Below, piece after piece: positions 16,292 to 24,498 of a stretch of 64,000 nucleotides of DNA. How positions within the stretch are numbered: the stretch's first letter is position 1; every line of letters starts with the position of its first letter. Location: positions 1-64,000 of the forward strand of contig JALHMR010000026.1 in NCBI GenBank assembly GCA_022843945.1. Direction: 5' to 3'. Both the position numbers and the translations under genes were made by a program. Source of the DNA: Rhodospirillaceae bacterium. GTDB taxonomy: Bacteria; Pseudomonadota; Alphaproteobacteria; CACIAM-22H2. The notes under the pieces are model-generated. The model did no database searches and was not told where the DNA came from. It was given only the letters and a program-made list of their open reading frames with translations.

Positions 16292-17434
16292 TTACTTCCC
16301 GATCTTGGGCAGGATCTTGGTGATCTTCTGCTTGCCACCGACGACTTCGGCCAGGAAGCTGATGCGGTCGATCTCGCCGTTCTGGTCCCAGGTGGTCTCG
16401 ATCAGGATGCCCGGCTCGTCCTTCGGCGTGATGGTCAGGCCACGCATGGCTTCGGCCAGCGCCTTGCGGTCGAACTTGCCGCCGAGCTTCTTCTCGGTGA
16501 CGTACTTGATCGCGTAGACGCCGGTGTAGCCCTTGATGCCGTTGTGGTCGGAGACGTAGTTGAAGCGCTTCTGGAAGCGCGCCTTGTACTCCTCGACCTC
16601 CTTGAGCGGCGCGTCGGAGGTCAGGCCGACATGGCCCTGCACGCCTTCCGCCGCATCGGCAGCCAGCTCGATGGTCTTCTGGCTGAGCAGAGTCGTGTCG
16701 CCGACGAACGGGCCCTTGAGGCCCTGCCGCTTCGCCTCGCGCATGATGCGGGCGCATTCCTCTTCGTTGCTATAGACGAAGACGGCATCGGCGTTGGCGG
16801 CCTTGAGCTTGACGATGTCGGCGGCGAAATCGACCTGCCCGGCCTCGGTCGAGACGTCGGCGGCGAGGCGGATGTTGCGCGAGGCCAGTTCCTTGAGCAG
16901 GTTGTCGCGGCCGGTCTTGCCGAAGTCGTTGTTCACCCAGATGAGGGCGATCGACTTCGCCTTGATCTCGTCGCGGATGTAGTTGGCGATCTTCGGCATG
17001 CCGATCTGCTGGCCGAAGGAGGTGCGGAACAGGTACTTGTCACCCAGCGTGACCAGGTCGGCCGCCTCGCCGCCGATGAAGTGCGGCATCTCCGCCTGGA
17101 TGAACAGCGGCATGGTGACCTTGACGTTGCCCGACAGGACCGGCCCGAGAACGGCGTAGGGATTGTCGTCGAGCGCCTTCTGGGTCTGGGCACGGGCGAC
17201 GCCGGGATTGGTCTGCGTGTCGTAGAGAGTCAGGTTGATCCTCTGACCGGCGATACCGCCCTTGGCGTTGATCTCCTCCACCGCGAGGACGACGCCATCG
17301 CGGAAGTTGCCACCCGAGACGGCCAGCTGGCCGGAGATCTCACCGATATAGGCCAGTTTCACCTGGGCGACGGCCGGCGTCGCCGCCATCAGCGCCAACG
17401 CTGACAAACTCGCTATAGATTTCAGTAGCTTCAC
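16292..17434 (-). CDS. livK: Periplasmic substrate-binding protein, Leu/Ile/Val type
   Basis: 380 residues beginning with a signal peptide (MKLLKSIASLSALALMAATP, cleavage after AVAQ). The mature protein is a type I periplasmic binding protein: VKLAYIGEISGQLAVSG, VEEINAKGGIAGQRINL, and IGGEAADLVTLGDKYLFR in the hinge area. It delivers the ligand to LivHM. First gene of the minus-strand operon livK-H-M-G-F-LVIVD-dehydrogenase; the ~147 bases upstream should hold the promoter, though no clear boxes stand out. Ligand unknown. Confidence 0.92.
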   Translation of the reverse strand: MKLLKSIASLSALALMAATPAVAQVKLAYIGEISGQLAVSGGNFRDGVVLAVEEINAKGGIAGQRINLTLYDTQTNPGVARAQTQKALDDNPYAVLGPVLSGNVKVTMPLFIQAEMPHFIGGEAADLVTLGDKYLFRTSFGQQIGMPKIANYIRDEIKAKSIALIWVNNDFGKTGRDNLLKELASRNIRLAADVSTEAGQVDFAADIVKLKAANADAVFVYSNEEECARIMREAKRQGLKGPFVGDTTLLSQKTIELAADAAEGVQGHVGLTSDAPLKEVEEYKARFQKRFNYVSDHNGIKGYTGVYAIKYVTEKKLGGKFDRKALAEAMRGLTITPKDEPGILIETTWDQNGEIDRISFLAEVVGGKQKITKILPKIGK

Positions 17435-17581
17435 GGGTTCCTCCCCTGGTGGATAGACGCGCCCCTTGTGGGGTTTATGGCATTCTTGGGTAGTGCTTCA
17501 GCTTACATGCGCGGCTCCGGCGGAGTCTAGGCGATCGCTGCCCACTTTCCGCGCAGAACGCCGGCAGCCGCCGCGACCGAT

Positions 17582-18381
17582 CTAGCGCCCGAGTGCCGCG
17601 ACGACGGCGTCGCCCATCTGGCGCGTACCCACCACCGTCTTGCCGGGTTCGCGGATATCGGCGGTGCGCAGGCCGTCGGCGAGGACGCGGCGCACGGCCG
17701 TTTCCACGCGCCCGGCCAGATCGGGTCGAGCGCAGCTGAAGCGCAACAACATGGCTGCAGAGAGAATAGTCGCCAAAGGATTGGCGATGTCGCGGCCGGC
17801 GATGTCGGGCGCTGAACCGTGCACCGGCTCGTAGAGGCCTTTCGGGCCGGCGGCGAGGGAGGCGGAGGGCAGCATGCCGAGCGAGCCGGTCAGCATCGCC
17901 GCCTGGTCGGACAGGATATCGCCGAAGAGGTTGGCGGTGACGATCACGTCGAAGCTCTTGGGCTCGCGGATCAGGCTCATCGCCGCTGAGTCGACGTACA
18001 TGTGGATGAGCGTCACATCCGCATACTGCTTGCCGATCTCGCGTCGCGCAGCTCCGGCAGCAAGGTCACGGGACGAAAGTTGGCGAAGAGGTCCAACTCC
18101 TTGCGCAGCTGGCGCAGGCCGAAGCCCGGCTGCTTGGTGCGCGGCAGGCTGTGATACTGCGGCGCCCCGACGGCCCCGAGCAGGATGGCGTCGGCCTCCC
18201 GCGCCAGGGCGAGGGTGGCGGGCGGCAGCGGCGTGTCCGCGGCCTCGACGCCGGCGCCGCCGATCGGCGCCTCGATCATCTCGGGCTTGAACCCGGAACC
18301 GGACAGCGCTCGCAGGACCTTGACCGCCTCGGGAACGATCTCCTGGCCGATGCCGTCGCCGGACAGTATGGCAATCTTCAT
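17582..18381 (-). pseudogene. leuB: 3-isopropylmalate dehydrogenase remnant, catalytic middle deleted
   Basis: The N part (18381 to about 18050) reads [20 protein letters not shown] to [16 protein letters not shown], and the C part, in another frame, resumes with [20 protein letters not shown] and runs to the normal end. Against a normal LeuB of about 360 residues some 85-90 residues are missing at the junction near 18045-18055, including the GG-x-Y-F-G tyrosine and the catalytic lysine in the DKANV motif, and the frame shifts there. Both flanking parts are well preserved, so the loss is recent or an assembly error. No active enzyme can be made. A functional leuB would be expected elsewhere. 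Confidence 0.85.
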
Positions 18382-18483
18382 AGGATCGTTCTGTGCTCCC
18401 CAGTCTTGCGACGACCATAGACCGTTGACCCCGGTTCGTCACGGCGGCTTGGATATACGCAATTTCTCGATTAGCTTGCTGCC

Positions 18484-19386
18484 ATGGCCGATCAGCGATC
18501 GACGCCCGACGAGATGATGGACACCGACGAGGTGGCGGATTACTTGCGCCTCAAGCGGCGCAAGATCTACGAGCTCGTTCGGGACAAGCAGATTCCCTGC
18601 ACCCGGGTCACCGGGAAATGGCTGTTTCCCAAGCAGCTCATCGATCGCTGGCTGGCGGAGAATACCGAACTGGCCGGCAACGGGCCTGCCGAGCAGGCAC
18701 CGGCCGCGTCGATCGCCGGCAGCCATGACCCCTTGCTGGATTGGGCCATCCGGGAGTCGGGTTGCGGCCTGGCGCTCCTGCCCGGCGGCAGTCTCAACGG
18801 GTTGAAGCGCCTGGCGGCCGGAGAACCCGTGATCGCCGCCGCCCATCTGCTGGACGACGACGGCGAATACAACGGCGCGAGCCTGGCGCGCCTCGTGTCC
18901 GGCCGTGACCTCGTGGCCATCGAATGGGCCTGGCGCGAGCAAGGTCTGATCGTGGCACCCGACAATCCGCTGGGCCTCAAGACGCTGAAGGACCTGATCA
19001 GGCGGAAGATCCGGCTCATCCGGCGCCAGGAGGAGGCGGGCAGTCATGTCCTGCTGAGGCAGTTGCTCGCCGCGGGCGAGATGGCGCTGGACGACATCAA
19101 CGTTCTTCCGGCTATCGCGCATACCGAGAACGATCTCGGTCTCGCCATCGTCGAGGGCAAGGCGGATGCCGGCCTGGCGATCCGCTCCGTGGCGACCCAA
19201 TTCCGTCTGGGCTTCGTGCCGCTCCACCGGGAACGCTTCGTCCTGGTGATGCGGCGGCGCGACTATTTCGAGCCGCCGATGCAGGCGCTGCTGGCCTTCA
19301 CCCGCAGCCCGGGCTTCGCCGCGCGGGCGGCGGATCTGGGCGGCTACGACGTCGGCGGGGTCGGCCGCGTCGTGTTCAATCGCTGA
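18484..19386 (+). CDS. Excisionase-type HTH plus PBP-like sensor regulator
   Basis: 300 residues. Residues 11-60 form a winged HTH of the excisionase/MerR-like type ([20 protein letters not shown], then [14 protein letters not shown]). Residues about 75-290 form a periplasmic-binding-protein-like domain ([40 protein letters not shown]), as in molybdate- or tungstate-linked regulators of the PBP_like family. It is probably a cytoplasmic ligand-responsive regulator. Divergent from the leuB remnant with only ~100 bases between starts. A link to the molybdenum enzymes elsewhere in the window is tempting but unproven. Confidence 0.82.
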   Translation: MADQRSTPDEMMDTDEVADYLRLKRRKIYELVRDKQIPCTRVTGKWLFPKQLIDRWLAENTELAGNGPAEQAPAASIAGSHDPLLDWAIRESGCGLALLPGGSLNGLKRLAAGEPVIAAAHLLDDDGEYNGASLARLVSGRDLVAIEWAWREQGLIVAPDNPLGLKTLKDLIRRKIRLIRRQEEAGSHVLLRQLLAAGEMALDDINVLPAIAHTENDLGLAIVEGKADAGLAIRSVATQFRLGFVPLHRERFVLVMRRRDYFEPPMQALLAFTRSPGFAARAADLGGYDVGGVGRVVFNR

Positions 19387-19477
19387 CAGGTCTCAAGCCG
19401 GGCCGTAGGCAGGTCGGAACCTGCTGCTCACGAGCGTAGGCGGTGCTGTAACCCAGATTGCATTGCAGCTGGCGGGC

Positions 19478-19502
19478 TGAACCTTTCGTGCCACGGTGCG
19501 TT
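19478..19502 (+). promoter_or_regulatory. EcfG-like stress promoter (one mismatch)
   Basis: TGAAC at 19478-19482, a 16-base spacer and CGTT at 19499-19502: one mismatch to the alphaproteobacterial general stress consensus GGAAC-N16/17-CGTT. It lies 35 bases upstream of the KGG stress protein start, the expected distance, and KGG proteins are commonly stress-induced. Confidence 0.5.
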
Positions 19503-19537
19503 GCCACCTCGGAGCGACCATGGAAGGGAGGGCCCGC

Positions 19538-19753
19538 ATGACTCAGAAGTCGAAGCGCGGCTTTGCGGCGATGGATGCGGCGAAACAGCGCGCAATCGCC
19601 AGCAAAGGCGGCCAGGCCAGCGGCGGCAACTTCGCCCACGACCGCGCCCGGGCCTCCGAGGCCGGACGCAAGGGAGGACGGGCGAGCGGCGGCAACTTTG
19701 CCCAGGATCGCGAGCGAGCCTCCGAAGCCGGCCGCAAGGGCGGACAGCGATAG
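19538..19753 (+). CDS. KGG-repeat stress-induced protein
   Basis: 71 residues, very hydrophilic. Two near-perfect 22-residue repeats contain KGGQASGGNFAHDRARASEA and its variant KGGRASGGNFAQDRERASEA, each closed by GRKGG. This is the KGG/stress-induced bacterial acidophilic repeat type found in YciG and GsiB, intrinsically disordered proteins made under desiccation, osmotic or general stress. The ATG at 19538 is preferred over 19496 because GGGAGGG lies just before it and the family begins MTQKSKRGFAAMD. An EcfG-like promoter lies directly upstream. Confidence 0.88.
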   Translation: MTQKSKRGFAAMDAAKQRAIASKGGQASGGNFAHDRARASEAGRKGGRASGGNFAQDRERASEAGRKGGQR

Positions 19754-19927
19754 TCTGTCATCGGCGCGGGTCGGGGCCGAGAACCGGGCCGGAATAAACG
19801 ACGTATGGAAGGGTACATCTACCCGGGGCCCTCATCTGGCTCCGGTAGAAGGGGCACGCTATAGTTTCGGGCGTCCGAGGCGGACTCCGTAGGCCTTCCG
19901 GCACCCGGGGATTCAAGGAGAAAGTCC

Positions 19928-20407
19928 ATGCGTTCTAAGCTCTTGGCGGCGCTCCTCATGGCGGGCGGCGTGGTCGTGGCCATGTCCGGCGCCCAGGCGA
20001 TGATGAGCAATGACGGCGAGAAGAGCCGGGCCTATCTTGACGGCGAGCGCGCCGTGAAGGCCAAGGAGTATTCCAAGGCCATCCCGCTGCTGGAGCGGGC
20101 GGTGAACGAGAATCCCCGCGACGCCAACACCTACAACCTGCTCGGCTACAGCAACCGCAAGCTCGGCAACACGCAGAACGCCCTGGTCTACTACCAGCGC
20201 GCGCTGCAATACGACGCCGACCACAAGGGTGCGAACGAGTATCTCGGCCAGCTCTATGTCGAGATGAACGATCTGCCCAAGGCCGAGGAGCGGCTGGTCA
20301 AGCTGGGCCAGCTCTGCCGGATGAATTGCGAGGAGTATCGCGATCTCAAGGCCTCGATCGACAAGGCCAAGGCGGCGCCCGCCGCCGCCCCGCGCACCGG
20401 TTCCTGA
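19928..20407 (+). CDS. Exported TPR protein
   Basis: 159 residues with an N-terminal signal peptide (MRSKLLAALLMAGGVVVAMS, likely cleaved after AQA) and three TPR-like helical hairpins at about 38-135 (LDGERAVKAKEYSKAIPLLE, NTYNLLGYSNRKLGNTQNAL, ANEYLGQLYVEMNDLPKAEE). Two cysteines (LCRMNC) near residue 120 could form a disulfide in the periplasm. TPR proteins mediate protein contacts; no partner is evident. It stands alone between a KGG gene and a convergent transporter. AAGGAGA precedes the start. Confidence 0.83.
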   Translation: MRSKLLAALLMAGGVVVAMSGAQAMMSNDGEKSRAYLDGERAVKAKEYSKAIPLLERAVNENPRDANTYNLLGYSNRKLGNTQNALVYYQRALQYDADHKGANEYLGQLYVEMNDLPKAEERLVKLGQLCRMNCEEYRDLKASIDKAKAAPAAAPRTGS

Positions 20408-20425
20408 GGCCCGGCGCCTCGAAGC

Positions 20426-22144
20426 TCAGCTGCCGGCAGGGCGCGGGCCGCCGGTGCCCGGCAGCCGGTTGACCAGCAGCACGACCGCGAAGGTCACGAT
20501 CAGCATCGTCAGGCCAAGGATCGAGATCGAGCCGAGATCGCCGCTCTCGTTGAGGTCGTAGATCACGACCGAGATGACCCTGGTGTTGGCGGTGAACAGC
20601 ATGACCGCTGCGGACAGCTCGCGCATCACGCCGATGAAGATGAAGCACCAGGCCGCGATCACACCGCTGCGCAAGAGCGGCGCCGTCACGTCGCGTAACG
20701 CGCGCAGGCGCGTGGCGCCGAGAATGCGGCTGGCCTCCTCGAGCTCCGGATGCACCGCCCGGAAGGCGGATTGCAGCTGCTGATAGGCAGCCGGCAGCTC
20801 GATGGTGAGATAGGCGAGCAGCAGGATCCATAGCGTGCCGTAGAGGACGAGCGGCGGCCGCGTGTAGGCGAGGAACAGCCCGACGCCGAGCACGATGCCC
20901 GGGATGGCGACCGGTGCCGTCGCCAGGAAGCCCAGGATGCGATGCCCGGCGATCGCCTGCCGCGCCGTCACGTAGGCGATGACCAGGGCCAGCACCGTGC
21001 CGATGGTTGCCGAGGCGATGCCGAGGATGACAGTGTTTTGCAGCGCCAGCCGCGTCTGCGAAAATTCGAAGAAGACGAACTTGAGGTGCTTCAGCGTCAG
21101 CGTGTCGAAGGTCAGCGGGTCGGACGGCAGGCGGGTGAAGGCCGCCTTGATCAGCGCCGCGTAAGGCAGGAAGACCGGCAGGCAGAGAACGACAACGCAG
21201 ACCGCGAGCGCCACCCATTTCCAGCGGCCGAGCTGGACCAGGCGCGGCTGACCGTACTTCCCGCCGACGATGGCGTAGCCGCGCCGTCCCAGGATCCGGG
21301 CCTGCGCGCGCAGCAGCAGGATGGTGATGATGAGCAGCGGCAGGGCGGCCGCCGCGGCCAGTCCCGGCTTGGGCGGGAACTGGAACAGGCTCCAGATTCG
21401 CGTAGTCATGGTGTGGAAGCCGGCGGGCAGCGCCAGGATCGCCGGCGAGCCGAACAGGGTCATGGCCTGGAGGAAGGCGACCAGCGAGCCCGCCAGCATC
21501 GCCGGCAGGACCAGCGGCACGGTGATACGCCGCATCGTGTACCAGGTCTTCGCTCCGAGGATGGAGGAAGCATCCTCGAGCTCGGCCGGGATGCGGTCGA
21601 GGGCATTGGTCACGAGCACGAAGACGTAAGGGAAGGTGTAACAGGCGATGACGAAGATCAGGCCGGTCAGCGAGTAGATGTTGAACAGATGCTCGTCGGT
21701 CTCGGCCCCGGTGACCGCGCGCCAGACGTGATTGAGGATGCCGCTGTTGGGCGCGGCCAGGATCTCCCAGGCGATCGCGCCCAGGAAGGGCGGGGTGACG
21801 AACGAGGCCATGACCAGCGCCCGCACCTCGCGGCGCATCGGCATGTCGGTCCGCGCCACCAACCAGCCGACGGGCGTCGCCACGGCGCAGGCAATGAAGC
21901 CGACGCTGACCGCGAGCGTGAGGGTGGTGAGGAACGGGGTGAGAAACTGCGGCTCGGTGACGACCGTGTAGAAGTTCGCGATTGTGGGCGCGCCACTGGC
22001 ATCGGTGAGGCTGAAATAGACCAGCCAGCCCATCGGCAGGCCGATGAGCAGGGCCAAGAAGGCGGCGAAGAAGAGCAGGACCGGCCGCGAGAGGTCGAGG
22101 GTCCGCCGGCGCGCCGCGGGGGCGGGAAGAGCAATCGATGTCAT
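20426..22144 (-). CDS. Fe3+-type ABC transporter permease (fused double domain)
   Basis: 572 residues with about twelve membrane segments in two homologous halves, each with an inner-membrane permease EAA-like loop: ELEDASSILGAKTWYTMRRI near residue 190 and ELEEASRILGATRLRALRDV near residue 465. This fused arrangement is typical of FbpB/ThiP-like and related permeases for ferric iron, thiamine, polyamine or phosphonate uptake. Last gene of a three-gene minus-strand operon with the ATPase and binding protein upstream (in transcription order ATPase, binding protein, permease). The substrate cannot be fixed from sequence. Confidence 0.9.
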   Translation of the reverse strand: MTSIALPAPAARRRTLDLSRPVLLFFAAFLALLIGLPMGWLVYFSLTDASGAPTIANFYTVVTEPQFLTPFLTTLTLAVSVGFIACAVATPVGWLVARTDMPMRREVRALVMASFVTPPFLGAIAWEILAAPNSGILNHVWRAVTGAETDEHLFNIYSLTGLIFVIACYTFPYVFVLVTNALDRIPAELEDASSILGAKTWYTMRRITVPLVLPAMLAGSLVAFLQAMTLFGSPAILALPAGFHTMTTRIWSLFQFPPKPGLAAAAALPLLIITILLLRAQARILGRRGYAIVGGKYGQPRLVQLGRWKWVALAVCVVVLCLPVFLPYAALIKAAFTRLPSDPLTFDTLTLKHLKFVFFEFSQTRLALQNTVILGIASATIGTVLALVIAYVTARQAIAGHRILGFLATAPVAIPGIVLGVGLFLAYTRPPLVLYGTLWILLLAYLTIELPAAYQQLQSAFRAVHPELEEASRILGATRLRALRDVTAPLLRSGVIAAWCFIFIGVMRELSAAVMLFTANTRVISVVIYDLNESGDLGSISILGLTMLIVTFAVVLLVNRLPGTGGPRPAGS

Positions 22145-22192
22145 GGAAAGGGCGCGGAGGCCGGCGCGGGCCGGCCTCCGCCTCGTATGCCG

Positions 22193-23260
22193 TCAGGTGC
22201 CGAAATACTTGCTGTACTGTTCCTTGATCTTCTCGACCTGCGTGGCCACGGCGGCGGCGTCTTCCTTCATTACCTTGATGTCCTTGAGGGCCTTGCGGTT
22301 GGCCGGTTCCTTGACCTGGGCGTGGAACGAGCGCATGCCGCCGACGTCGACCACCAGCTGCTGGCCTTCGAGGCTGTGGGCCCAGAGCTGGTAAAGGCGC
22401 GCAGCGTTGGGATTGGGCGCGTTCTTCAGCACGGCCTGCGGGCTGACCACCATGGGCGTGCCTTCCTTGGCGTAGACGATTTCGATCGGCGCGCCGTCGG
22501 CCTTCATCTGGATGCTGAGGTACTCGTTGCCATCGACCATGACGCGCCGCTCACCCTGGGCGAGCTTCTTCGGCGGCTCCGTCGCCGACTGGACCTGCAT
22601 CACCTTCTGCTTGGCCAGCTTCTCGAAATAGTCCCAGCCGATGTCGCGGGAGATCTGGTAGGTGGCGGTGAGGATGGTGCCGCTGTAGCTGGGGTGCGCC
22701 TTGACCATGCGGCCGTTCCATTTCGGATCGAGCAGGTCGGCGAAGCTGGTCGGCGCCTCTTCCGGCTTCACCAGCCGCGTGTTGTAGGCAATGACGCAGA
22801 GCGAGGCGCGCCACGGCAGGTAGGTGCCGTCGGAATCGACTTGGTCCTTGGGGAAATGACGGGCGACATCCTCGGGCATCAAGGGCGCCAGGATGCCATC
22901 CTTCTTCCAGTTCACGAAATGCGCGGCGTCCGAGGTGGTAACGATGTCGGCGGCGTAGATGCGGCTGGAGTATTCCTGGGTCAGGCGCTGAAGGATGCGC
23001 TCGGAGCCCGAGCGCTCGACCTGCGCCTTGATGCCGGGGAACTTGGCCTCGAAGGCCCTGGCGACCTTCTCGGCGATCTGCACCTCGACCGAGGTGTAGA
23101 TGACGACCTTACCTTCCTTCTGGGCCGCCGCGATCAGCTCCGGCGTGATCTTGGCGGGCGTCTGGGCGGCCAGCGGGCCGGCGACGGCGGTCAGGCCGAC
23201 AGCGGCGGCACCGACCAGCAGTTGTCTGCGGGTGGTGTAGAGCGGCGAAAAGTCCTTCAT
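22193..23260 (-). CDS. Fe3+-type ABC transporter substrate-binding protein
   Basis: 355 residues from the ATG at 23260, chosen because GAGGAGGA lies just upstream; an in-frame ATG at 23296 would add 12 residues. It has an export signal with an arginine pair (TTRRQLLVGAAAVGLTAVAG, cleavage near LAAQ), possibly Tat-dependent. The mature part is a type II binding protein of the FbpA/AfuA class (EGKVVIYTSVEVQIAEKVAR, SRIYAADIVTTSDAAHFVNW, VVSPQAVLKNAPNPNAARLY). The paired tyrosines that bind iron in FbpA are not evident, so the ligand may be organic. Confidence 0.88.
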   Translation of the reverse strand: MKDFSPLYTTRRQLLVGAAAVGLTAVAGPLAAQTPAKITPELIAAAQKEGKVVIYTSVEVQIAEKVARAFEAKFPGIKAQVERSGSERILQRLTQEYSSRIYAADIVTTSDAAHFVNWKKDGILAPLMPEDVARHFPKDQVDSDGTYLPWRASLCVIAYNTRLVKPEEAPTSFADLLDPKWNGRMVKAHPSYSGTILTATYQISRDIGWDYFEKLAKQKVMQVQSATEPPKKLAQGERRVMVDGNEYLSIQMKADGAPIEIVYAKEGTPMVVSPQAVLKNAPNPNAARLYQLWAHSLEGQQLVVDVGGMRSFHAQVKEPANRKALKDIKVMKEDAAAVATQVEKIKEQYSKYFGT

Positions 23261-23308
23261 GGTTTCCTCCTCCTCCAATCGATCGACGTGGTTCAACGCG
23301 TATCTGTT

Positions 23309-24373
23309 CTAGCGGGACAGGGCGCGGCAGTGTTCGGGCGGCAGACGCAGCCAGACATCGGCGCCGGCCGGCATGTTGACGTTGCTGGGCGTGACGACGC
23401 GCAAGGGTTCGCCGTCACCCACGGTCACCAGATAATCGCGGCTGGCGCCCAGGAAGACCTGGCGCATGACCTTGGCACGCGCCACGTTGGTGGCTTCGGC
23501 CAGGGGCTGCGCCGATAGCTGGATATGGTGGTGGCGGACCGACACCGCTGCCGCACTGCCGGGCGACAGCGCCCCGCCGTCGCCGCAACGGAGCTTCAGC
23601 GGCCCGGCTTCGAGATGCTGCGCGTCGAGGGCGCGGCCCTTGAGCACGTTGGTGCCGCCGATGAAGCGGGCGACGAACTCGGAATTCGGCCGGTCGTAGA
23701 GGTCCTCCGGCGTGCCGGCCTGCTCGATGCGGCCGAGATTCATCACGACGATGCGGTCGGCGGTGGTCATCGCCTCCGACTGGTCATGGGTTACGTAGAC
23801 GGTCGTGTAGCGATACTGGTCGTGCAGACGCCGGACCTCGAAGCGCATCTCCTCGCGCAGGTGGGCGTCGAGGTTCGAGAGCGGCTCGTCGAGCAGCAGA
23901 GTCTCAGGTTCAACAATGAGCGCGCGGGCTAGCGCCACGCGCTGCTGTTGCCCTCCGGAGAGCTCGCCGGGATAGCGCCCGGCCAGGGCCTCGAGGCGCA
24001 CCGTGCGCAATGCCTGGGTGACCCGCGTGGCGATCACCTCGCGTTCGATCTTGCGCAGCTTGAGGCCGTAGGCGACGTTGTCGGCCACCGTCATGTGCGG
24101 CCATAGCGCGTAGCTCTGGAAGATCATCGACATGTTGCGCGCTTCGGGCGGCAGCGTGCGGTCGATGCTGGAGATCAGACGGTCGCCGACGCGGATCTCG
24201 CCGTCGGACGGCTCGATGAAGCCGGCGATCAGGCGCAGGGTCGTGGTCTTGCCGCAGCCCGAGGGGCCGAGCAGGCAGACCAGCTCACCATGCGCGATGG
24301 TCAGGTCGACGGCGTCGACGACGGCCTGGGTGCCGTAACGCTTCGTCAATTGCACGAGTTCGACCGCCGCCAC
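23309..24373 (-). CDS. ABC transporter ATPase, FbpC/PotA type
   Basis: 354 residues from a GTG at 24373, preceded by GGGAGG at good spacing; a TTG at 24412 is a less likely start. Walker A GPSGCGKTTT, signature LSGGQQQRVALARAL, Walker B TLLLDEPLSNLD and H-loop YVTHDQSEAM are all intact. A C-terminal TOBE-like domain (FLGASRDYLVTVGDGEPLRV) marks the iron/polyamine group. It energises the permease at 20426. First gene of that operon. Confidence 0.9.
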   Translation of the reverse strand: MAAVELVQLTKRYGTQAVVDAVDLTIAHGELVCLLGPSGCGKTTTLRLIAGFIEPSDGEIRVGDRLISSIDRTLPPEARNMSMIFQSYALWPHMTVADNVAYGLKLRKIEREVIATRVTQALRTVRLEALAGRYPGELSGGQQQRVALARALIVEPETLLLDEPLSNLDAHLREEMRFEVRRLHDQYRYTTVYVTHDQSEAMTTADRIVVMNLGRIEQAGTPEDLYDRPNSEFVARFIGGTNVLKGRALDAQHLEAGPLKLRCGDGGALSPGSAAAVSVRHHHIQLSAQPLAEATNVARAKVMRQVFLGASRDYLVTVGDGEPLRVVTPSNVNMPAGADVWLRLPPEHCRALSR

Positions 24374-24498
24374 GTAGCCTCCCGACTGTCCCGCGATGCT
24401 GCATTGCGGCAAACGCCGCGCAGGCTTATTGGAGCCCGAGTATGCGGTTGCGCGCGCGCTTGTCTACAGCAAACGGACAGGCGGCCGAGGCCTTTATT

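Noticed and set aside
20942-23518. 858-codon plus-strand frame opposite the Fe3+-type transporter
   Set aside because: Its sequence is Asp/Arg/Gly/His-rich, typical of the antisense of GC-rich genes, and the opposite strand encodes intact permease and binding protein.
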